A DNA stretch of 6,915 nucleotides from CAYVLI01 sp964452105 [NCBI: uncultured Nitrospinota bacterium]. Its GTDB lineage: Bacteria > JAUXIQ01. Of the stretch, positions 1-4,372 are shown piece after piece. The stretch covers positions 1 through 6,915 of the forward strand of contig CAYVLI010000137.1 in the NCBI GenBank assembly GCA_964452105.1, read 5' to 3'. Every line of letters starts with the position of its first letter. Positions within the stretch are counted from its first letter, which is position 1. A model generated the notes under the pieces. The model made no database searches. It saw only the letters and a list, made by a program, of their open reading frames with translations, and was not told where the DNA came from. The position numbers and the translations under genes were made by a program.

Positions 1-293
1 ATTCTGCCTCCACACTCCTCGCAAAGGCCGTAGTTACCTTCTTCGATGAGTATGAGGGCTTCGTTTATGCTTCTCAGCTCCTGCCGTTCATGGTCGCTGA
101 GGATGAGGTTCAGCTCCTCGTCTCTGGAGCTGGCCGCAAGGTCTGAGCTGTCGCCCTTCCTTTCGGTCTTCTTGCCTTCGTTGGAGAGATATGTAAGCCT
201 GCTAATCAGATTTTCGCGCCGTTCCAGAAGCACTTTTTTCTGTTTCTCGATATCCTTTTTAAACTTGTCTTCTTTGCTGCTTTTGCGAGCCAT
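1..293 (-). CDS. DksA/TraR-family zinc-finger regulator, 3' end outside window
   Basis: The visible 97 residues begin MARKSSKEDK and run off the left edge. The N-terminal ~45 residues are lysine- and glutamate-rich and should form the coiled-coil arm. D48-S-S-D51-L-A matches the acidic DxxDxA coiled-coil tip of DksA, which reaches into the RNA polymerase secondary channel. The segment around residues 60-86 (LNLILSDHERQELRSINEAL) is the second coiled-coil strand. NYGLCEECGGR (87-97) holds the first CxxC pair of the zinc finger; the second pair lies outside the window. DksA/TraR proteins bind RNA polymerase directly and tune initiation, often with ppGpp; that role is inferred here from family membership. 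The start is chosen for the GAGGAAA ribosome binding site about 6 bases upstream. A possible promoter lies about 110 bases upstream. Whether this is the main DksA or a short paralogue cannot be decided from a fragment. Confidence 0.88.
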   Translation of the reverse strand, partial: MARKSSKEDKFKKDIEKQKKVLLERRENLISRLTYLSNEGKKTERKGDSSDLAASSRDEELNLILSDHERQELRSINEALILIEEGNYGLCEECGGR

Positions 294-403
294 ATATATT
301 TCCTCTACATCACACCACAATAGTCCTAATGTGATTATTTATCATTCACTGGATATCACCGGGTCCCGTTGAATTTTAGTTTTAATCCGTAAAAGAGGAA
401 CTA

Positions 404-432
404 ATTATAGTCATGCCCTCAAAATGATTTAA
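404..432 (-). promoter_or_regulatory. Candidate promoter of DksA-like gene
   Basis: Read on the minus strand, a consensus TATAAT -10 (404-409) lies 17 bp from a weaker TTAAAT -35 (427-432). Transcription would start near 397, giving a leader of roughly 100 nt. The -10 is perfect but the -35 is poor and the region is AT-rich, so a chance match is possible. Confidence 0.45.
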
Positions 433-544
433 TAATATATGGTTCGAAGGTGTAATTGGTCAAGTAGATACTTCGCTTTTTCTAATTTTTTTTCGCTCCT
501 TTGAAACCACCCACTCCCGCCTTAAGGCATTCTGCCCTTTATAA

Positions 545-565
545 GCATGCTGTTCCAGAGCATGC
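545..565. repeat. 7-bp inverted repeat upstream of SDR promoter
   Basis: GCATGCT and AGCATGC are separated by 7 bases. No T tract follows, so it is not a terminator. It lies about 30 bp upstream of the SDR -35 box, a position suited to an operator or activator site. No protein can be assigned to it. Confidence 0.4.
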
Positions 566-594
566 CGATTAACAGTCCGTAATACTCAAATGGA

Positions 595-623
595 TTGAAT
601 TACCTCCTTCTATGTGCTATAAA
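595..623 (+). promoter_or_regulatory. Sigma-70-type promoter of SDR gene, extended -10
   Basis: TTGAAT (595-600) is followed by a 17-bp spacer and TATAAA (618-623), with a TGC extended -10 element at 615-617. Predicted start is near 630, giving a ~53-nt leader. A near-perfect palindrome, CGAAC-A-GTTCG (636-646), lies just downstream of the start and could be an operator. The ribosome binding site GGAAGGGAG is at 665-673. Confidence 0.7.
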
Positions 624-682
624 TCGGCCCATCGGCGAACAGTTCGGTTCATATCTCGAATCAAGGAAGGGAGCATAAAGCA

Positions 683-1444
683 ATGAGTATCGATTTTTCT
701 CTGGAAGGTAAGTCTGTCATAGTCACCGGGGGAGGACGCGGCATCGGGAGAGCTATCGCTCTGGGGATGGCAGAGGCTGGTTGTGACGTTGCGATTTGCA
801 GCAGGACACCCGCGGAAATCGAGGCTACGGCAAAGGAAATAGAGGGAATGGGGCGCAGGGTCCTGGCTATACAAACGGATATAACCGATGAGGGGCAGAG
901 GCGGAATCTCGTGTCACGAACCAAAGAGGAATTCGGCAGGATAGACGTGCTCGTGAACAACTCGGCCAGGAGCTTCCTGAGGCCGCTCCTGGAGCTTCGC
1001 GAAGACGGTTACGACAAGATCATGAACACCAACGTTAAAGCGCTTTTCTTTTTAAGCAGAGAATGCGCCGCCATCATGAAGGAGCAGGGCGGCGGCCGAA
1101 TAATAAACATCACGACGGTGGGCGCCGAACGCGCCGGTAAGGGGCTCGGTACTTATCATGCAAGCAAGGCTGCGGTAAAGATGCTCGCCATGTGTATGGC
1201 TAACGAGTGGGCTCCCTACAACATAAACGTCAACTGCGTGGGGCCGGGTCTGACCCGGACCGAGTTCAGCAGACCAATATGGGAAAACCCCGAAATGTCC
1301 AAGCGGGTCGCGAGCACCATCCCCAAAGGGCGCATCGCCGAGCCGGAGGAGATCGTCGGGGCGGTCATCTACCTGGCTTCGGAAGCCTCTTCGTTCGTCA
1401 CCGGACAGTCCATCTACGTGGACGGCGGCTCCATGGCCTCCTGA
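683..1444 (+). CDS. Classical short-chain dehydrogenase/reductase (SDR), Thr at catalytic Ser position
   Basis: A 253-aa Rossmann-fold oxidoreductase of the FabG-like classical SDR type, expected to interconvert a hydroxyl and a keto group with NAD(P)H in the cytoplasm. Visible motifs in order are TGGGRGIG (15-22, cofactor binding), C-S-R at 39-41 after strand beta-2 (favours NADP(H)), D66 in TDITD, NNSA (92-95, usually NNAG), structural N117, YHASK (Y158, K162) and the C-terminal YVDGGSM. The residue 13 positions before the catalytic Tyr, normally Ser, is T145 in INITTVG, so the tetrad reads N117-T145-Y158-K162. Length is normal for the family. The ATG at 683 has GGAAGGGAG 9 bases upstream. 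The gene is monocistronic, with its own promoter and a strong terminator. Substrate is unknown. A FabG-like reductase, a 3-hydroxyacyl-CoA dehydrogenase and a sugar or alcohol dehydrogenase are all possible. Confidence 0.93.
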   Translation: MSIDFSLEGKSVIVTGGGRGIGRAIALGMAEAGCDVAICSRTPAEIEATAKEIEGMGRRVLAIQTDITDEGQRRNLVSRTKEEFGRIDVLVNNSARSFLRPLLELREDGYDKIMNTNVKALFFLSRECAAIMKEQGGGRIINITTVGAERAGKGLGTYHASKAAVKMLAMCMANEWAPYNINVNCVGPGLTRTEFSRPIWENPEMSKRVASTIPKGRIAEPEEIVGAVIYLASEASSFVTGQSIYVDGGSMAS

Positions 1445-1451
1445 AGAAAGC

Positions 1452-1499
1452 ATGGCGGAGGGGCCGGTTTTAATGACCGGTTTTCTCCGCCATTTTTTT
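1452..1499 (+). terminator. Rho-independent terminator after SDR gene, possibly bidirectional
   Basis: ATGGCGGAG (1452-1460) pairs perfectly with CTCCGCCAT (1485-1493). A nested CCGGT/ACCGG stem (1464-1468 with 1476-1480) forms the upper arm. TTTTTT follows at 1494-1499. It starts 8 bases after the SDR stop codon. On the minus strand the hairpin lies after the nitroreductase, but the following tract is only CTTTCTTC, so termination in that direction would be weaker. Confidence 0.88.
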
Positions 1500-1521
1500 G
1501 TTAAATTTTAACGATTGGGGT

Positions 1522-2196
1522 TTATTCGAATCCTACCCACCTGCAGACTTCGTTAAGGTCTTCCCTGTATGTTTCCGGTTTGGTGACAGGGCTGTCGTAG
1601 TCCGGATATCCTACCCCTATTCCAACGATGAGGCGCTTCTCAGGCGGGATGCGAAGGAATTCCTTTACGTCGAGCTCATAGTTCAAGATCATGCCTATGC
1701 TGCAGGTGGCCAGCCCTTCTTCCTGGCACATCAGGTGGAGGGCCATGCTTGCCGCACCTACATCAAGAAGGTAACGAGTGTTAAGCCCTTTATCTATTGT
1801 CATGAGTATGACCGCAGGAGCTCCATAGAACCTGTAGCTCCCTTCCATCATTTCTTCATCTCTGAGGTTGACGTTGTACTTCTGCATCTCTTGGGACATA
1901 TACTGGCGATGCTTGCCCATTCTTTCGGTGAACAGGGAAGGTATGCTCTTGAAGGGCTGTTTATTGGGTTCATCCGTTGAGAACTTTCTCTTTTCTCTGC
2001 TGAATTCTACCAGCATTTCGCTTAACTGTTGTTTCTCGTCGCCTGCGACCACGACGATATCCCATGGTTGGGCGTTGGAGCTGGAAGGGGCTCTGATGGC
2101 GGCATTGAGAATCTTCTCCAGGATGTCGCGTGGGACCGGGTCCTTTTTAAATGCTCTTATGGTTTTTCGTTTCGAGATAGCATCGTAAACGTTCAT
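1522..2196 (-). CDS. Nitroreductase-family FMN oxidoreductase
   Basis: A 224-aa protein of the nitroreductase fold: usually a homodimer with FMN at the interface that reduces nitroaromatics, quinones, enones or other electron-poor substrates using NAD(P)H. The N-terminal segment around residues 9-16 (KRKTIRAF) matches the RxSxRxF phosphate-binding motif, and APSSSNAQPW (36-45) is the hallmark FMN-contact loop. FYGAPAVI (123-130), DVGAASMALHLMCQEEGLA (145-163) and GIGVGYPD (192-199) are the remaining family blocks. A charged, Met/Lys-rich insert (about 65-120) forms the variable region near the active site. The ATG at 2196 has a near-ideal AAGGAGG four bases upstream. It converges on the SDR and shares its terminator region. 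Family members range from nitroaromatic reductases to dehalogenases and cofactor-processing enzymes, so the physiological substrate cannot be named. Confidence 0.92.
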   Translation of the reverse strand: MNVYDAISKRKTIRAFKKDPVPRDILEKILNAAIRAPSSSNAQPWDIVVVAGDEKQQLSEMLVEFSREKRKFSTDEPNKQPFKSIPSLFTERMGKHRQYMSQEMQKYNVNLRDEEMMEGSYRFYGAPAVILMTIDKGLNTRYLLDVGAASMALHLMCQEEGLATCSIGMILNYELDVKEFLRIPPEKRLIVGIGVGYPDYDSPVTKPETYREDLNEVCRWVGFE

Positions 2197-2233
2197 CTTT
2201 CCTCCTTTTCAGAGATACAGCAATCAGGAGCGA

Positions 2234-2264
2234 GTTATAACAGGAAGAGCCTCACCTTATTCAA
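2234..2264 (-). promoter_or_regulatory. Candidate nitroreductase promoter, extended -10
   Basis: On the minus strand, TTGAAT (2259-2264) and TATAAC (2234-2239) are 19 bp apart, with a TGT extended -10 element at 2240-2242. The long spacer is compensated by the extended element. The start would fall near 2227, giving a short ~30-nt leader that carries the AAGGAGG site. A TTTACA further upstream (near 2290) is an alternative -35 for a different start. Confidence 0.5.
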
Positions 2265-2367
2265 GTTATCCCATGGTAAGTATATTGTAAAGGTCGATAC
2301 TTTGCGAAAATGATAAGAACCCATAACGATTATTTTAAAAAAAATGAGAAAATATTATCTTTTTTGG

Positions 2368-2395
2368 TTGACTTTTCCTGTTTTATAAATATATT
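2368..2395 (+). promoter_or_regulatory. Promoter of the PxxKW-gene leader
   Basis: TTGACT (2368-2373) and TATATT (2390-2395) are separated by 16 bp in a very AT-rich setting. This predicts a start near 2402 and a leader of about 195 nt before the ATG at 2598. That is far longer than the leaders of the other genes here, and it is full of paired segments. Confidence 0.6.
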
Positions 2396-2440
2396 GCTAT
2401 CTTTGATTGTTTTGAAAGACATTAGTACATTAAAGTCCTG

Positions 2441-2559
2441 AAGGTTCCTTGAACAGCCCACCTTATGGGCTCAGCAGGTTTCCTTCTGCTGGACCCGTTC
2501 GATGATTCCTGTTTGAAAATAGGATAATAAAAGTACGCTGGTTCTATGCGTGGAACCTT
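2441..2559 (+). promoter_or_regulatory. Structured 5' leader, candidate cis-acting RNA switch
   Basis: Four pairings are visible. AGCCCA/TGGGCT (2455-2460 with 2466-2471) and CAGCAG/CTGCTG (2472-2477 with 2486-2491) form two hairpins that abut with no gap and could stack. AAGGTTCC (2441-2448) pairs perfectly with GGAACCTT (2552-2559), closing the domain. GGTTCTA (2540-2546) can instead pair locally with TGGAACC (2551-2557) around a TGCG loop. The last two pairings share one strand and exclude each other, as in a riboswitch or protein-binding leader. I do not recognise a known class. The ligand, if any, is unknown. Confidence 0.5.
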
Positions 2560-2597
2560 GGAGAAAAGTTTTATTTACTGTAGCGAGAGGAGAGGAA

Positions 2598-2882
2598 ATG
2601 CTCTGCACCACGGTTAAAAAAGATGTCGAATGCTCATTCATGGCTGATAAAGGTTGCACATTTAACGGCGGGATATGCCACTCGATAGTGGAGCAGTGTG
2701 ACAGTTGTGCACACATAGTCTCTTACGAAGGCGCTCAATTCTGCAAGACCTATGCAGACCCTTCAACGAAGTGGCTCCTGGGAAAGTGTAACTTTGCAAC
2801 GAACGTAGTAAAGGAAGGTGTAAAAGAAAACAAACGCATCAATCCGCTCAAGGAATCCAAGAGGAGGAGCAAGGGAAGATAA
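2598..2882 (+). CDS. PxxKW-family cysteine-rich small protein
   Basis: A 94-aa protein with eight cysteines (C3, C12, C20, C27, C34, C37, C49, C64), the PSTKW motif at 55-59 that gives the PxxKW family its name, and a basic tail (INPLKESKRRSKGR). The residues around C34 and C37 form a CxxC pair. The spacing suggests metal or iron-sulfur binding, which is an inference. No signal peptide or membrane segment is visible. From memory, this family occurs mainly in anaerobic deltaproteobacteria and has no established function. The ATG at 2598 is preferred because GAGGAGAGGA lies directly upstream and the family begins near this Met-x-Cys. An in-frame GTG at 2550 would add 16 unrelated residues and lies inside a hairpin. 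The gene stands alone, with its own promoter and an unusual structured leader. Confidence 0.85.
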   Translation: MLCTTVKKDVECSFMADKGCTFNGGICHSIVEQCDSCAHIVSYEGAQFCKTYADPSTKWLLGKCNFATNVVKEGVKENKRINPLKESKRRSKGR

Positions 2883-2933
2883 TCACCGGGCGCTTCCTGT
2901 TTCACTCACTATAAATGTTTTAGGATGCAGTCA

Positions 2934-2973
2934 GGGCGGCCTCCGCTTTCTCCTTTGTAAATCGGGGCCGCCC
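2934..2973. repeat. 8-bp hairpin between convergent genes, weak terminator candidate
   Basis: GGGCGGCC (2934-2941) pairs with GGCCGCCC (2966-2973) around a 24-nt loop, between the ends of the PxxKW gene (plus) and the 103-aa gene (minus). No T tract follows on either strand, so it may block exonucleases or give weak or factor-dependent termination rather than act as a standard intrinsic terminator. Confidence 0.4.
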
Positions 2974-2982
2974 CCTCCCACC

Positions 2983-3294
2983 TTATCCCTTGTTGAAAGG
3001 GTTTTCGTCTAATATTATCGTTATTCTATCGTCGCTCCAGCGCTGGAAGATCAACCTCACAGGCGCATTGTCTGCTTTGTGGTATGCGACGCAGGCTTCA
3101 ACAAGGATGTTCTGCCGGGTGTCCTGGTAAACCACCTCTAAATCCTGATTCTTGAAAATGAAGAGCGCGCGGGTTATCTGCTCGGCTTTCACGTAGTCCG
3201 CTATCTGCTCATCGGCGAGCATGGTGGGCTCCACCACCTCCAGAATCTCTCCTTCCCAGCTGATTATCCCATCGGGGTCGTAAAAAATTGCCAT
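2983..3294 (-). CDS. Conserved-looking hypothetical protein, 103 aa
   Basis: I do not recognise this protein. It is soluble-looking and acidic, with no signal peptide, membrane segment or metal motif. Alternating hydrophobic stretches (residues 41-56 and 78-95) suggest a small beta-rich fold with a central helix. It begins MAIFYDPDGIISWEGEILEV and ends DENPFNKG. The ribosome binding site is weak (AAGGT, about 10 bases upstream of the ATG at 3294) and I find no good promoter in the 112 bp between it and the upstream MBL gene. It may be transcribed by read-through past the hairpin at 3352-3387. Codon use resembles its neighbours and no overlapping gene competes, so it is probably real. Confidence 0.62.
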   Translation of the reverse strand: MAIFYDPDGIISWEGEILEVVEPTMLADEQIADYVKAEQITRALFIFKNQDLEVVYQDTRQNILVEACVAYHKADNAPVRLIFQRWSDDRITIILDENPFNKG

Positions 3295-3351
3295 GGAGCG
3301 AGGACCTTACGGGGTTCTGATGAGCGTAATTTCAATATAGGCCGTAAACAG

Positions 3352-3387
3352 AAACGCGGGGGATGCCCTGAACACCGCCCCGCGTTT
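3352..3387 (-). terminator. 10-bp hairpin after MBL hydrolase gene
   Basis: AAACGCGGGG and CCCCGCGTTT form a perfect 10-bp stem around a 16-nt loop, 20 bases past the stop codon of the minus-strand MBL gene. The bases after it on the minus strand (CTGTTTA) give only a short U-rich tail. It is probably a partial terminator or 3'-end stabiliser, which would leave some read-through into the 103-aa gene. Confidence 0.5.
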
Positions 3388-3406
3388 GCTAAGATTCCAG
3401 TTCAGA

Positions 3407-4102
3407 TTAAAGCTCGCACTCTTCACCAGGATTCAACAGTATGGTTTCGACGCCCGCGGCCTTCTCCTTGACCAGCTCCACAAAGGAAGAGGGGTCTGGT
3501 ACGAGAAAGGGGAAGGTCTTATAGTGCATGGGTATAACCTTCTTGCATTTTAGCATCCTGGCGGCGACTGCCGCCTGAAGCGGATCCATGGTGAACACAC
3601 TGCCTATTGGAAGCATGGCCAGGTCTATGTTGTATATATCACCGAGGACTTGCATGCTGCCGAAGATGCCTGTATCGCCGGAATGGTATATGGTCTTTCC
3701 GTCCTCCAGCGTTACTATATACCCGCTGGGGTTAGATGTGCCCGAATGAAAAGCCTGGGTCATGACTATCTTGATTCCGTCGACCTGGCTGGTTCCCCCG
3801 GTATTCATCCCGAAGCCGGCGTTTACTATGTTATCATCGGCAATGCCCGCCTCTTTCAGCTTGGCAACAGTTTCGGGCATACCGACTGCGATGCCGCCGC
3901 ACTTCTTGATTATTTCGGAGGCGTCTCCCAGATGATCGAAATGGTCGTGGGTGATGAGTATTATATCGCATGAATTAACCTGGTCCACGGTGATGGCCGC
4001 CGTGGGGTTCTGGCTCAGGTAGGGATCGATATATATGGTCTTACCGGAGTCGGTGAGAACGGAGAAGGCTGAGTGTCCAAGGTATTTTATCTTATTGGCC
4101 AT
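3407..4102 (-). CDS. UPF0173/UlaG-like metal-dependent hydrolase, MBL fold
   Basis: A 231-aa metallo-beta-lactamase-fold protein of the UPF0173 (YtkL-like) type. Metal ligands are visible in order: H10 in LGHSAF, the HDHFDH motif (H52, H54, D56, H57), H119 in AFHS, D143 in HSGDTG and H193 in PMHYKTF. IDPYL (25-29) is also typical. The full ligand set implies two metal ions and hydrolytic activity. Related enzymes act on lactones, phosphodiesters or thioesters, but the substrate of this subfamily is not established. No signal peptide is present, so it is cytoplasmic. The ATG at 4102 has an ideal AAAGGAGGT site four bases upstream. It has its own promoter and is transcribed divergently from the CoA-transferase, whose operon ends in a second, more distant MBL-fold hydrolase. 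Confidence 0.92.
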   Translation of the reverse strand: MANKIKYLGHSAFSVLTDSGKTIYIDPYLSQNPTAAITVDQVNSCDIILITHDHFDHLGDASEIIKKCGGIAVGMPETVAKLKEAGIADDNIVNAGFGMNTGGTSQVDGIKIVMTQAFHSGTSNPSGYIVTLEDGKTIYHSGDTGIFGSMQVLGDIYNIDLAMLPIGSVFTMDPLQAAVAARMLKCKKVIPMHYKTFPFLVPDPSSFVELVKEKAAGVETILLNPGEECEL

Positions 4103-4143
4103 GATTACCTCCTTTCACTATCAGGCTTTAAAGATATCCGGAG

Positions 4144-4172
4144 TGTGCCTGAAAATCGCAATTGCAGGCACA
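4144..4172 (-). repeat. 8-bp inverted repeat in MBL hydrolase leader
   Basis: TGTGCCTG (4144-4151) and CAGGCACA (4165-4172) are perfect complements around 13 bases. The repeat begins about 5 bases after the predicted transcription start of the minus-strand gene. It could be an operator dyad or a 5' RNA hairpin protecting the transcript. There is no T tract, so it is not an attenuator. Confidence 0.5.
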
Positions 4173-4185
4173 TGATACGTGGCAG

Positions 4186-4215
4186 ATATTAACAGATAAA
4201 TTTGAAGTCTGTCAA
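4186..4215 (-). promoter_or_regulatory. Sigma-70-type promoter of MBL hydrolase gene
   Basis: On the minus strand, a consensus TTGACA (4210-4215) lies 18 bp from TAATAT (4186-4191), with a TGT extended -10 element at 4192-4194. It is the best -35 in the window. Start is predicted near 4178, leaving a ~75-nt leader containing the inverted repeat. Confidence 0.7.
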
Positions 4216-4286
4216 AACATTTCTGTGTCCATCGGCCCGCAGCGGTGGCGGGGGAAAATCGAGGTCTCCGGTGTCGATATGCTCTA

Positions 4287-4316
4287 TTGAAGAGCAGCGA
4301 TGATTTGTGCTATATC
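4287..4316 (+). promoter_or_regulatory. Promoter of CoA-transferase/MBL operon, extended -10
   Basis: TTGAAG (4287-4292), an 18-bp spacer and TATATC (4311-4316), with a TGC extended element at 4308-4310. The string TGTGCTATA also occurs at the SDR promoter. Start is near 4323, giving a ~50-nt leader ending in AGGAGGTGA (4359-4367). Confidence 0.55.
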
Positions 4317-4372
4317 TATTCGGAACATAGGGTACAAAACGCTCTTTTAAGGGTTAACAGGAGGTGAACTGA

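Larger units (their letters stand above)
294..682. other. Intergenic region between divergent DksA-like and SDR genes
   Basis: This 389-bp stretch is AT-rich in its left two thirds, with a T tract near 478-500. I see no convincing coding frame in it. It holds a candidate promoter for the minus-strand DksA-like gene, a 7-bp inverted repeat at 545-565, and a strong promoter plus ribosome binding site for the SDR gene. There is room for a regulator to act on either promoter, but no known operator is recognisable. Confidence 0.7.
2197..2597. other. Intergenic region: divergent promoters and structured leader
   Basis: This 401-bp AT-rich region separates the nitroreductase (minus) from the PxxKW gene (plus). 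It holds the nitroreductase promoter at 2234-2264, a plus-strand promoter at 2368-2395, and a hairpin-rich leader from about 2402 to 2597. No additional gene is evident in it. Confidence 0.7.
4103..4372. other. Divergent promoter region, MBL hydrolase and CoA-transferase
   Basis: This 270-bp region contains promoters facing both ways and no coding frame worth reporting. It also carries an 8-bp inverted repeat at 4144-4172 in the minus-strand leader, and short repeats near 4236-4278 (such as ATCGA/TCGAT at 4258-4278) upstream of the plus-strand promoter. A single regulator could act on both genes from here, but none is encoded nearby. Confidence 0.6.

Noticed and set aside
46-372. Plus-strand open frame opposite the DksA-like gene
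   Set aside because: The translation is Ser/Leu/Arg-rich low complexity, as expected opposite a Lys/Glu-rich coiled coil. The minus strand encodes clear DksA/TraR motifs with a good start site.
441-450. tRNA T-loop-like GGTTCGAAGG
   Set aside because: No acceptor, anticodon or D stems can be drawn around it, and the flanks are AT-rich with no CCA end.
636-646. LexA (SOS) box at CGAAC-A-GTTCG
   Set aside because: The half-sites resemble the Gram-positive-type LexA box, but they are separated by 1 base instead of 4, and the gene is a metabolic SDR rather than an SOS gene.
661-1453. Minus-strand open frames opposite the SDR gene
   Set aside because: No ribosome binding sites or domains, and they overlap a complete SDR with intact motifs.
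2550-2597. GTG at 2550 as the start of the PxxKW protein
   Set aside because: It would add 16 residues not typical of the family, has no ribosome binding site and lies inside a hairpin. The ATG at 2598 follows GAGGAGAGGA directly.
2934-2973. GC-rich hairpin as a standard intrinsic terminator
   Set aside because: The stem is strong but has a 24-nt loop and no T tract on either strand, so I report it only as a weak candidate.
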